Shown here: positions 1 to 6,701 of the stretch, in pieces
Layout: every line of letters begins with the position of its first letter
Position numbering within the stretch: the stretch's first letter is position 1
Assembly (NCBI GenBank): GCA_963644945.1
Contig: CAVIQK010000020.1
Span: 1-7,239 of the forward strand
Direction of reading: 5' to 3'
DNA from: CAVIQK01 sp963644945
GTDB lineage: Bacteria > Bacillota > Clostridia > Christensenellales > DTU072
Length of the DNA: 7,239 nucleotides
The notes under the pieces: generated by a model
Database searches by the model: none
What the model saw: the letters and a program-made list of their open reading frames with translations, nothing else
Told to the model about the DNA's origin: nothing
Position numbers and translations under genes: made by a program

Positions 1-3000
1 GCACCCCTGCCTCTTACAACAGTGGATCCGTTACAGTCTATACTTCGACCAAATACGGTGAAGTTGCAGTCACCGGCGCAGATAAACTCGCAGCCGTATA
101 TGAAGGCAAAAAATATTCCGTACAACTTTGTTATGGAAACAACAACACTTTCATCGCAAACCTAGACGGCACGTCCTACATTTTAGAAATCGATGCGACC
201 GGAAAAGCCATCGATACAATCTATCGTTCGGATACAAATTATAACAAAGATGCTAAATTGAGTTTTTCTCTTGTAGATGGTACCCAACCTTACGGAGAAA
301 TAATCGTAACATCGACCTATAAAGAAGAAGATTCTTCTACAGAAATGACCGAGATTCATTACGGCTATGTCGATGCGAAAGGCAATATTATTTTTGCAAG
401 GGGTGAAGACACCAAAAACTGTGCAACATCTCAATTTATTTGCACTCCTAGCGACACTGCTTTGACAAAAGATAATTATAAAACTTGTTATGCATGGTAC
501 AACAATTCCAGAAAAGCCGTATCGGTTATCGTGGACAATGTGAGATTCAACATTTATTCCACCAATGAAAAAGTATATACAGGCGTAAGTTTCGTTGACA
601 TCAACGGAAATGCGATAAATGCCGAAGATATAACCTCGACCGGTGGTAATGCAAAAGTAGATTACGTTGCAGTCTTGAGTTCCGACGGCACCAAGATAGA
701 AGCATTCGCAAAATCTGGTGAAACCTTTGACCTTGCCGACGGCAACGAAGGTGTCTATACCAACGGCACCGATACCTTGACAGTCTATGGCAACGGCTTG
801 TTCTCATACACCAATGCAGACGGTACCCATACCGGCGAATATTCCGAAAACGGCAACGGCTTCGATGCCTATATTGTCGAAAGTGGCAATAGAGTTGCAT
901 ACTACTATTTGACACTCGATTCTACCGCCAAAACCTTTACTTTGGAAGTAAGAAAAGCAACCGTCTCTTACAATGTAGGAGAATTTGCTACTGCAGTACC
1001 TTCAGAAGAGGTAAGCATCAATATTCCGTTCACCCTTCCCACAACCGTAACAGTTACCGATTCGACCAAAACCTTTGTCGGTTGGTATCGTGACAGTGCA
1101 TTTACCGAAAAAGTTGGCGAAACTCTCACACTTACATCTACCGATGCAGTCACCATCTATGCAAAAATCGACAACAAAACCGTAATTACGGTTGTAGATT
1201 CGATGCGTGGCAACTCCACCGTCTATGGTGCCGCATCTCAAGAACTAGGCGAGGTCCTTCCCAATAACGTCGTCAATACATTCTATGGCGACGGAAGTCA
1301 ATACTTTGTCGGTTGGTGTTCGGATTCTGCAATGGAAGAGACTCTTGATACCGAAAACACCGTAGGGACCAACGCTCTCACGGTCTATGCCAAATATTCG
1401 TATAGTAATTGGTCTTTCACACTAGGCGACACTTACACTTTCGTGTACGACTCTACCGACAAAACTTGGAAGAGCAACAACCAAGGTAAGAATAGTACCA
1501 AGGCAACAATGACCATCACCGCAGTCGGCGGACCTGTCCAAGTCTCCTTCGACTATTGGTGTTCAAGTGAAAATGCGACAAAATGGGATTACTTGACAGT
1601 CGCATACTACGAATCCGGTTCGTCAAAATCTGTAACAGCCGGAGGAAAAACTACCACTTCTGCCGATAAAAAATCTATCTCTACAGTATTGCAAGAAGGC
1701 GAAACAGTTGTATTTACCTATCAAAAAGATGGTAGTACCGACGGAGGTTCCGACACTGCCTACATCCTCAACTTGAAGATCAACGGCGTAGCAGTAATTA
1801 GCACCAATGGACCTACATCTATATCCGGTACTTACACTTCAGAGGGTGCCGACACCATAAAACTCGACAATATTTCGACAATCACCAAAGGTTCCGAAGT
1901 AGGTACATACGAAGAAGTCGAGGGCGAAACCTATCAAGCCATTGCCTACATAGGAGGCAAGACCTATAAACTCACCTTGACAGGTTCCACCTACACCCTA
2001 GATGAATACAAAGTCACCATCTCCTTCAATCTCGGTACGACAGGTGCAACCCTTGCCGAGCAACAAGCCTACTACGGCTCTACTTTTGATTTGACCACCG
2101 TCACTGCTCCCACAGTCACAGGTTACACCTTCCGTAATTGGAGTTCGCAATCTGACTTGTCCGACACTATCACATCGTTCACGGCAGAAAGCAACACCAC
2201 AGTCTATGCCAAATACGATGCAGCAGTCACAGTCACTTATGTCTATAATGACAATACAACAGCCAACACCACCGACACCTTATTCGTCGGCGACACCCTA
2301 GAATCAGTCCCCACTGTTACAACAACTGTCGAAGGCAAAGTATTTGTCGGTTGGTATAAAGAAAACGGCTCCGGCTACACAACCGAATATGTCGCAGGCG
2401 CAGAGATTACAGAATCGATCACCCTCTATGCAAGATGGGAAACACCTTCCGACTTTATGGGATCATATAAAGCCGTCAAGTTGAATGGCACGGGTAATTC
2501 AATATATTCGTCATATTTTACCAACACCGCAGTCGAAGTTGCATGGGACGGTATAAGCGCCAAGTCCTCTGCACTCGGCAATAGCAATGCAACCTACACC
2601 TTCACTTGGAAAGATGAAGCGACAGGCTTAGTTCTCCTTACCGAGAAATATGTTTCTTCTTCTAGCTGGGGTTCTTCATCCACAAACAAAACCGAGTATC
2701 ACTTGGGCTACCTAGATAGCACTTCCGGAATAATGGTATTTAATGATGGTTTATATACAGAGCCTACCGCTTGGTCATCAACCAGCACCATCTTTGTTGT
2801 TATTCCTACCGATACCGATCTTACTACCACCAACTTTAAGTACTACGGATTTGCAGTAGATCCCGGATACAAATACAATAAACTCTTCTCCTATGGTGAT
2901 ACCAACTACTATGTAGGCGAGAGCGGAGTATTCTCCGGAGTTACCGTCCAAGCCCTTGACTATACCGACATTTCTACCAAATCGGCAGAAATAGGAAAAT

Positions 3001-4994
3001 CAGTTGCCGACATGTCTAGCAATGTTCTCTCGTTCCGTATATACAAGGATGCCGACATGCTTCTCGAAGTCGGCGAAAAGACCTCCGGTACAAGGTATAG
3101 TCTCCTTGACGGAAAACAAGGCAACTACAACGCCTCCAATGTCTATGTCACCCTTGACGGTGTAGGACAAGTCACATTAAAGAATACCGAAGGCACTGCA
3201 AAAGAGAACGAAATCAACGGTACTTNNNNNNNNNNNNNNNNNNNNNNNNNNNNNNNNNNNNNNNNNNNNNNNNNNNNNNNNNNNNNNNNNNNNNNNNNNN
3301 NNNNNNNNNNNNNNNNNNNNNNNNNNNNNNNNNNNNNNNNNNNNNNNNNNNNNNNNNNNNNNNNNNNNNNNNNNNNNNNNNNNNNNNNNNNNNNNNNNNN
3401 NNNNNNNNNNNNNNNNNNNNNNNNNNNNNNNNNNNNNNNNNNNNNNNNNNNNNNNNNNNNNNNNNNNNNNNNNNNNNNNNNNNNNNNNNNNNNNNNNNNN
3501 NNNNNNNNNNNNNNNNNNNNNNNNNNNNNNNNNNNNNNNNNNNNNNNNNNNNNNNNNNNNNNNNNNNNNNNNNNNNNNNNNNNNNNNNNNNNNNNNNNNN
3601 NNNNNNNNNNNNNNNNNNNNNNNNNNNNNNNNNNNNNNNNNNNNNNNNNNNNNNNNNNNNNNNNNNNNNNNNNNNNNNNNNNNNNNNNNNNNNNNNNNNN
3701 NNNNNNNNNNNNNNNNNNNNNNNNNNNNNNNNNNNNNNNNNNNNNNNNNNNNNNNNNNNNNGCCAAATGGGTTGTCCCCGCAAAATCTGCCGGCACCTAC
3801 AAAGGTTTTGAAGTATATTATAGTTGGACTAAAACAGATCTATCTCCGTCTACACTAATCTTTACCATTAATGCAGACGGCTCATTCTCCGGTCAAAACT
3901 CCGGACAATTGACGACTGCCGACATGGGTGTAACCGAAGGCACCATAGATCTTGTTAGATTTACGTATGTCAACACTACAGAGGGTGTTTTGGTTACTGC
4001 TTATAGTAGTAGTAATACAACTGCAAAAGCTACATGGGGAAATGACATATATATCGGATTTAAAGATTATGCCAATATTTCCGGAGTAAATTATTCTTGT
4101 ATGGCTGTTGACGGCAAGCTCATCGCTTGGTTGACTGTCAAATATAAAGACAATACCACAAAGAACTTCTTTATCTACAACGATCGACTCTATGTGAACG
4201 TCTCTTGGACAGACGGAATCACCGCAGAAAAATGTGCCTCCACTGACTCTGTTGTAGTTTACGACTCGACCGGCGCCGCCTTCATCAAGAAGAGTGGTTC
4301 GGCAATGGTCGGCAACGACGGCAAGGCTGGTACCTACACCTCTACCGATGCCTACGGCGACCTCACACTCGACGGCTACGGCACATTGACCGCAGGGGAA
4401 AAGTCTGCTGCTTACACTCTTGACGGATCGACCATCACCTTTGTCCTTGACAATGCAATGAGAAAAGTCACCTTGTCAAACGGTACTTATACCAAGGCTT
4501 CCGATGGTTTTGCAGGCACCTACACCTTACCCGACTCTACAACCTTGACACTTGACGGCTACGGCAATGTAACAGATACCACCAAAACCTATGTAGTCAA
4601 CGGCACCAACATCACAATCTATGACGGCTCTGCCTCCACTACATACGGCTTGGACCAAGCGAACAAAGCCTTCCTCGGAAAGAGCAAATTCGCCGGTCTC
4701 ACCTTCACTTGTTCTGGCAAGAGTTACAAAATCACATTTGCTGACGATTCAAGTATTGTAGGTGAATTAGCTACTACAAGTTATCCCCAATATAAATATG
4801 GCTTTACCGGCAGTTTGGATGGGGATACATTGACAATCACAATAACAAGTCAGAATTATTCTATGGGTTTTGTCGGCAAGACAATTACGGCAACAGTATC
4901 CACAGGACAATTGGCGTTTACTTCTTCGTTTAAACCTGATAATGAGATTGAAATCAATGGTTCAACCGCCACTTGCGCCGACTTTGTCGCCTAA
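1..4994 (+). CDS. Large repeat-rich secreted/surface protein, 5'-truncated, with internal assembly gap
   Basis: The frame is open from base 3 to a TAA at 4992-4994, giving 1663 codons including about 179 hidden by the N run; the true start and any signal peptide lie upstream. The in-frame TTG at 258 is not a believable start because coding continues unbroken before it. The protein is rich in Thr, Ser, Gly, Asp, Asn, Tyr and Val, with alternating beta-strand-like segments and few Cys. Order seen: unrecognised module (291-840), two Flg_new repeats (960-1400), a beta-sandwich-like segment (1401-1800), two Flg_new repeats (2010-2441), second module (2610-3225), gap, end of another Flg_new repeat, third module (3960-4400), and tandem ~60-residue repeats to the end. 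Flg_new / InlB B-type repeats are known from surface and secreted proteins of Listeria and gut bacteria. No LPXTG motif, C-terminal membrane segment or catalytic motif is visible, so any anchor must be N-terminal. An adhesin or envelope role is inference. A terminator follows. Confidence 0.93.
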   Translation, partial: TPASYNSGSVTVYTSTKYGEVAVTGADKLAAVYEGKKYSVQLCYGNNNTFIANLDGTSYILEIDATGKAIDTIYRSDTNYNKDAKLSFSLVDGTQPYGEIIVTSTYKEEDSSTEMTEIHYGYVDAKGNIIFARGEDTKNCATSQFICTPSDTALTKDNYKTCYAWYNNSRKAVSVIVDNVRFNIYSTNEKVYTGVSFVDINGNAINAEDITSTGGNAKVDYVAVLSSDGTKIEAFAKSGETFDLADGNEGVYTNGTDTLTVYGNGLFSYTNADGTHTGEYSENGNGFDAYIVESGNRVAYYYLTLDSTAKTFTLEVRKATVSYNVGEFATAVPSEEVSINIPFTLPTTVTVTDSTKTFVGWYRDSAFTEKVGETLTLTSTDAVTIYAKIDNKTVITVVDSMRGNSTVYGAASQELGEVLPNNVVNTFYGDGSQYFVGWCSDSAMEETLDTENTVGTNALTVYAKYSYSNWSFTLGDTYTFVYDSTDKTWKSNNQGKNSTKATMTITAVGGPVQVSFDYWCSSENATKWDYLTVAYYESGSSKSVTAGGKTTTSADKKSISTVLQEGETVVFTYQKDGSTDGGSDTAYILNLKINGVAVISTNGPTSISGTYTSEGADTIKLDNISTITKGSEVGTYEEVEGETYQAIAYIGGKTYKLTLTGSTYTLDEYKVTISFNLGTTGATLAEQQAYYGSTFDLTTVTAPTVTGYTFRNWSSQSDLSDTITSFTAESNTTVYAKYDAAVTVTYVYNDNTTANTTDTLFVGDTLESVPTVTTTVEGKVFVGWYKENGSGYTTEYVAGAEITESITLYARWETPSDFMGSYKAVKLNGTGNSIYSSYFTNTAVEVAWDGISAKSSALGNSNATYTFTWKDEATGLVLLTEKYVSSSSWGSSSTNKTEYHLGYLDSTSGIMVFNDGLYTEPTAWSSTSTIFVVIPTDTDLTTTNFKYYGFAVDPGYKYNKLFSYGDTNYYVGESGVFSGVTVQALDYTDISTKSAEIGKSVADMSSNVLSFRIYKDADMLLEVGEKTSGTRYSLLDGKQGNYNASNVYVTLDGVGQVTLKNTEGTAKENEINGTXXXXXXXXXXXXXXXXXXXXXXXXXXXXXXXXXXXXXXXXXXXXXXXXXXXXXXXXXXXXXXXXXXXXXXXXXXXXXXXXXXXXXXXXXXXXXXXXXXXXXXXXXXXXXXXXXXXXXXXXXXXXXXXXXXXXXXXXXXXXXXXXXXXXXXXXXXXXXXXXXXXXXXXXXXXXXXXXXXXAKWVVPAKSAGTYKGFEVYYSWTKTDLSPSTLIFTINADGSFSGQNSGQLTTADMGVTEGTIDLVRFTYVNTTEGVLVTAYSSSNTTAKATWGNDIYIGFKDYANISGVNYSCMAVDGKLIAWLTVKYKDNTTKNFFIYNDRLYVNVSWTDGITAEKCASTDSVVVYDSTGAAFIKKSGSAMVGNDGKAGTYTSTDAYGDLTLDGYGTLTAGEKSAAYTLDGSTITFVLDNAMRKVTLSNGTYTKASDGFAGTYTLPDSTTLTLDGYGNVTDTTKTYVVNGTNITIYDGSASTTYGLDQANKAFLGKSKFAGLTFTCSGKSYKITFADDSSIVGELATTSYPQYKYGFTGSLDGDTLTITITSQNYSMGFVGKTITATVSTGQLAFTSSFKPDNEIEINGSTATCADFVA
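291..840 (+). repeat. Unrecognised ~130-residue surface module, copy 1
   Basis: First of three related protein segments in the large surface protein. Its landmarks in order are YGEIIVTSTYK (291 on), TEIHYGYVD (348 on), a PSDTALTKDNYK stretch, a GVSFVD stretch, and DGNEGVY followed by TLTVYGNG (738 on). The same landmarks in the same order occur in copy 2. I do not recognise the fold or family; the pattern of alternating hydrophobic and Thr/Ser positions suggests beta structure. Boundaries are approximate. Confidence 0.65.
960..1172 (+). repeat. Flg_new / Listeria-Bacteroides repeat 1
   Basis: The segment runs from TVSYNVGEF to VTIYAKID, with the typical central KTFVGWYRD motif. The family pattern is an initial strand, a central GW(Y) followed by a charged turn, and a terminal YAKW-like strand. 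About 71 residues, the usual size. These repeats fold as small beta-grasp-like units in InlB-type proteins. Confidence 0.8.
1173..1400 (+). repeat. Flg_new / Listeria-Bacteroides repeat 2
   Basis: Directly follows repeat 1. It carries YFVGWCSDSAMEE in the centre and LTVYAKYS at the end, matching the family pattern at the GW and YAK positions. The start strand (VITVVDSMRGN) is more divergent than in the other copies. It holds one of the few cysteines of the protein. Confidence 0.75.
1401..1800 (+). other. Beta-sandwich-like segment of unknown family within the surface protein
   Basis: About 130 residues between the first and second pairs of Flg_new repeats. Visible landmarks are WSFTLGDTYTFVYD, WKSNNQGKNSTKATMTITA, VQVSFDYWCSSENATKWDYL and ETVVFTYQKDGSTDGGSDTAY. 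The order of strands with aromatic residues and a late Asp/Gly-rich loop resembles jelly-roll or carbohydrate-binding-like modules, but I cannot name a family. It occurs once in the visible sequence. Confidence 0.45.
2010..2222 (+). repeat. Flg_new / Listeria-Bacteroides repeat 3
   Basis: The most canonical copy in the window: KVTISFNLGTTGA at the start, VTGYTFRNWSSQSDL in the middle and TTVYAKYDA at the end. The GYTFxxW core and the YAKY terminus are the family hallmarks. Confidence 0.88.
2223..2441 (+). repeat. Flg_new / Listeria-Bacteroides repeat 4
   Basis: Tandem to repeat 3. It runs from VTVTYVYNDN through VFVGWYKENG to ITLYARWE and then passes straight into the second copy of the unrecognised module. 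The junction (ARWETPSDFMGSYK) is mirrored just after the assembly gap (AKWVVPAKSAGTYK). Confidence 0.83.
2610..3225 (+). repeat. Unrecognised surface module, copy 2, cut by the gap
   Basis: Same landmark order as copy 1: TGLVLLTEKY (2622 on), TEYHLGYLD (2691 on), IPTDTDLTTTNFKYY, a GVFSGVTV stretch, then LLDGKQGNY followed by VTLDGVGQVTL (3105 on). Spacing from the HLGYLD element to the LDGxxG element is about 139 residues here and about 130 in copy 1, so this is a real duplicated unit rather than shared composition. Its tail runs into the N run. Confidence 0.65.
3226..3761. other. Assembly gap (536 N)
   Basis: A run of 536 unknown bases. Coding sequence of the same style enters and leaves it, and with the stated length both sides are in the same frame. 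The first resolved codons after it (AKW) look like the end of a Flg_new repeat. Repeats in this gene are the probable reason the assembler failed; the length may be an estimate. Confidence 0.98.
3960..4400 (+). repeat. Unrecognised surface module, copy 3, divergent and shorter
   Basis: Landmarks are TEGVLVTAYSSSN (3978 on), NDIYIGFKD (4041 on), a VDGKLIAWLTVKYKDN stretch, VVVYDSTGAAFIKKSG and DGKAGTYT followed by LTLDGYGTLT (4317 on). The central portion is about 40 residues shorter than in copies 1 and 2. The order of elements and the junction with the preceding Flg_new end are retained. Confidence 0.5.
4320..4991 (+). repeat. C-terminal tandem ~60-residue repeats (three units, last divergent)
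   Basis: Units begin at GKAGTYT (4320), GFAGTYT (4506) and KFAGLTF (4686). The first two share LTLDGYG, and at DNA level the 13-base string gacggctacggca recurs at 4371 and 4554, 183 bases apart. The same GxYxxxxxxLTLDGxG element also ends module copies 1 and 2, so these repeats may be an amplified version of that element. The last unit ends at the stop codon without an anchor. Confidence 0.7.
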
Positions 4995-5021
4995 CAACCA
5001 CCAATCACACGATTAGGATTT

Positions 5022-5051
5022 CGCCCCGAGTTTTCGGGGCGTTTTTCTTTT
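5022..5051 (+). terminator. Rho-independent terminator of the surface protein gene
   Basis: The arms cgccccga (5022-5029) and tcggggcg (5034-5041) form an 8-bp GC-rich stem with a 4-base loop, followed by tttttctttt. It begins 27 bases after the TAA of the large gene. A strong, canonical structure that separates this gene from the aminopeptidase. Confidence 0.95.
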
Positions 5052-5067
5052 CGTTTCACAAAATCGT

Positions 5068-5096
5068 TTTACAATCTCGCATCATTGTGCTAAATT
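5068..5096 (+). promoter_or_regulatory. Sigma-A-type promoter of the M18 aminopeptidase gene, extended -10
   Basis: The -35 candidate TTTACA (5068-5073) matches TTGACA at 5 of 6. After a 17-base spacer comes TAAATT (5091-5096), 4 of 6 to TATAAT, preceded by TG one base upstream (5088-5089), an extended -10. Transcription would start near 5103, giving a leader of about 24 bases with the ribosome site AGGAG at 5115-5119, 7 bases before the ATG. Prediction by eye only. Confidence 0.65.
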
Positions 5097-5126
5097 AAAA
5101 CTATCAACAAAAAGAGGAGAATTATT

Positions 5127-6488
5127 ATGTATTCGACTTACGAAAGAAAAAACATGTTCAAATCAGCCGACGATCAACTTCTATCGGACACTTTTGCCTA
5201 TGCCGAAGGCTACAAAACCTTCCTTGACAACTGCAAAACCGAAAGAGAAACCGTCGCATATACCGTCCAATGGCTAGAAAAAGAAGGCTACACCGAGTAT
5301 CACTTGGGCGACAAAATCACCCCCGGCAAAAAACTCTATCTCAACAATCGTGGCAAAGCCCTCTTCATTTTGAAAGCAGGTAGCCAAGAAAAAATCAAAG
5401 AAGGCGTCCGCATTTTGGTAGCCCACGTCGATAGCCCCCGTCTTGACATAAAGCAAGTCCCCCTTTACGAGAGTTCCGAAATGGCTTTCCTCAAAACCCA
5501 CTACTACGGTGGCATCAAAAAATATCAATGGTTGACCATACCCCTTGCCCTTCATGGCGTAGTAGTCTTGTCTGACGGCACCAAAAAGACCATTTGCATC
5601 GGCGAAAAAGACTCCGATCCCGTCTTTTACATCACCGACCTTCTCCCCCACCTCTCCCAAGAACAAGCAAGAAAAACCATAGGCGAAGGCTTCGAAGGTG
5701 AAAAACTCAACATTTTAGTAGGCGGACTTCCCCTAAAAGACGAAGACAAAGACGCCGTCAAAAAAGGTGTCCTTTCCGTCCTCAATCGTGACTACGGCAT
5801 CATCGAAGAGGACTTTCTCTCCGCAGAACTCGAAATCGTCCCCGCCCACAAAGCCAAAGACGTCGGTTTTGATCGTGCTTTCGTCGCAGGTTACGGCCAC
5901 GACGACAGAGTATGCGCCTACCCCGAAATCACTGCCACGATCTCGACAGACACCGACCGCACAGTGCTTACAATCTTAGCCGACAAAGAAGAAATCGGCT
6001 CCGAAGGCCCCTCCGGTATGCAATGCATAGTAATAAGAGACATCCTAGACGAAATCGCCAAAAATTACGGTGTTCTCCCGTCCGTCCTTCGTGAAACCTC
6101 CCTATGCTTATCCGCCGACGTTACGGCAGGCTACGATCCCCAATTCGCTTCATGCTTCGAAGACCTCAATGCATCTTACATGAACAAAGGTGTCGCAATG
6201 TGCAAATTCACAGGCTCACGTGGAAAATCCGGCTCCAACGATGCATCCGCAGAACTCATCGGCTACGTTAGAAAACTCTTCAACGATGCAGGAGTCATTT
6301 GGCAAACGGCAGAACTCGGCAGAGTCGATCTCGGCGGAGGCGGAACAGTCGCCAAATATATCTCCAACAACAACATCGAAACCGTCGATGTCGGAGTCCC
6401 CGTCCTTTCCATGCACTCCCCCAACGAACTCATCAGCAAGGCAGACCTATATTCCGCACACCTCGCTTTCTCGGCATTTGTAAAGTAA
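5127..6488 (+). CDS. apeA: M18 family aminopeptidase (aspartyl aminopeptidase-like)
   Basis: A complete 453-aa cytoplasmic di-zinc metallopeptidase of family M18, which removes N-terminal residues from peptides; in characterised relatives acidic ones (Asp/Glu) are preferred, but the specificity here is unknown. Family residues are all present: H100 and D102 in AHVDSPR, the bridging Asp in GHDDRV (D260 best), the catalytic and metal Glu pair in DKEEIGS (E288, E289), the metal Asp in SADVTAGYDP (D331) and the metal His in SMHSPNE (H430). The stretch THYYGGIKKYQW (124-135) is characteristic of the bacterial 'aminopeptidase 1' (ApeA) branch, and length fits that branch (about 450-470). There is no signal peptide. 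The ATG at 5127 is preferred over Met10 because AGGAG sits 7 bases before it. It has its own promoter and terminator, so it is likely monocistronic and constitutive. The role is peptide turnover and amino acid recycling. The gene symbol follows family naming and is less certain than the family. Confidence 0.95.
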   Translation: MYSTYERKNMFKSADDQLLSDTFAYAEGYKTFLDNCKTERETVAYTVQWLEKEGYTEYHLGDKITPGKKLYLNNRGKALFILKAGSQEKIKEGVRILVAHVDSPRLDIKQVPLYESSEMAFLKTHYYGGIKKYQWLTIPLALHGVVVLSDGTKKTICIGEKDSDPVFYITDLLPHLSQEQARKTIGEGFEGEKLNILVGGLPLKDEDKDAVKKGVLSVLNRDYGIIEEDFLSAELEIVPAHKAKDVGFDRAFVAGYGHDDRVCAYPEITATISTDTDRTVLTILADKEEIGSEGPSGMQCIVIRDILDEIAKNYGVLPSVLRETSLCLSADVTAGYDPQFASCFEDLNASYMNKGVAMCKFTGSRGKSGSNDASAELIGYVRKLFNDAGVIWQTAELGRVDLGGGGTVAKYISNNNIETVDVGVPVLSMHSPNELISKADLYSAHLAFSAFVK

Positions 6489-6506
6489 AAAAACACTCAA
6501 CCAATC

Positions 6507-6537
6507 AAAACACAGACCGCAAAGTCTGTGTTTTTTT
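6507..6537 (+). terminator. Rho-independent terminator of the aminopeptidase gene
   Basis: cacagac (6511-6517) pairs with gtctgtg (6524-6530) around a 6-base loop, and the stem extends through four A-T pairs (6507-6510 with 6531-6534) into a run of seven T. It lies 18 bases after the stop codon. The flanking A and T runs mean it could also work weakly on the opposite strand. Confidence 0.93.
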
Positions 6538-6643
6538 ATGTCGTTTTTTTCCCCGTTTCCGACTTTCGCCTTTCACAAAACAAGCCTTTCATAGTTGATT
6601 TTTAGCCACAAAACCCCCAAAAAATCGATTATCAAACACCCAT

Positions 6644-6675
6644 TTGTGAAATTCTTGTGAAATTTCGTGTAAAAC
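6644..6675 (+). repeat. Tandem TTGTGAAATT direct repeats, possible activator site
   Basis: Two exact 10-base copies start at 6644 and 6655 (11 bases apart). A third, degenerate copy (tcgtgtaaaac, 7 of 11 matching) starts at 6665. Spacing of 10-11 bases puts them on one face of the helix, ending about 26 bases upstream of the -10 box. This is the usual geometry for a dimeric or cooperative activator, but the protein is unknown. Confidence 0.5.
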
Positions 6676-6679
6676 TCTA

Positions 6680-6688
6680 CCCCCCCCC
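6680..6688 (+). repeat. Poly-C tract (C9) in the promoter
   Basis: Nine consecutive C lie between the direct repeats and the TATAAT, overlapping the expected -35 position. Homopolymers of this length are prone to slippage and, in promoters of surface antigens of other bacteria, change expression by altering spacing. Phase variation here is a hypothesis. Confidence 0.6.
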
Positions 6689-6701
6689 GTTTAGAATAAG
6701 G

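Noticed and set aside
258..260. TTG as start codon of the large gene
   Set aside because: The same frame is open and protein-like back to base 3, and no ribosome site precedes 258.
601..915. Minus-strand frame of 104 codons rich in Arg, Cys and His
   Set aside because: Its composition is that of an antisense shadow of Thr/Gly/Asp-rich coding sequence, with no ribosome site.
1035..1049. LPTTV as a sortase signal
   Set aside because: It is internal, lacks the final Gly, and has no following hydrophobic segment and charged tail.
3226..3761. Two separate genes joined by the N run
   Set aside because: Both sides share frame, composition and repeat types, and the sequence after the gap starts inside a repeat; one gene is the simpler reading, though not proven.
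3143..3796. Long minus-strand frames across the gap
   Set aside because: They are open only because the N run holds no stops; the flanking residues are shadows of the + strand gene.
5274..5666. Minus-strand frame of 130 codons inside the aminopeptidase gene
   Set aside because: Lies entirely opposite conserved M18 coding sequence, with Phe/Val/Gly-rich shadow composition.
6299..6598. Plus-strand frame of 99 codons overlapping the 3' end of the aminopeptidase gene and its terminator
   Set aside because: Arg/Gln-rich out-of-frame reading of the M18 gene that runs through the terminator hairpin; no ribosome site.
6643..6675. Rex (NADH-sensing repressor) operator
   Set aside because: The half-site TTGTGAA matches, but the copies are direct repeats; the required inverted TTCACAA partner at a 4-base spacing is absent.
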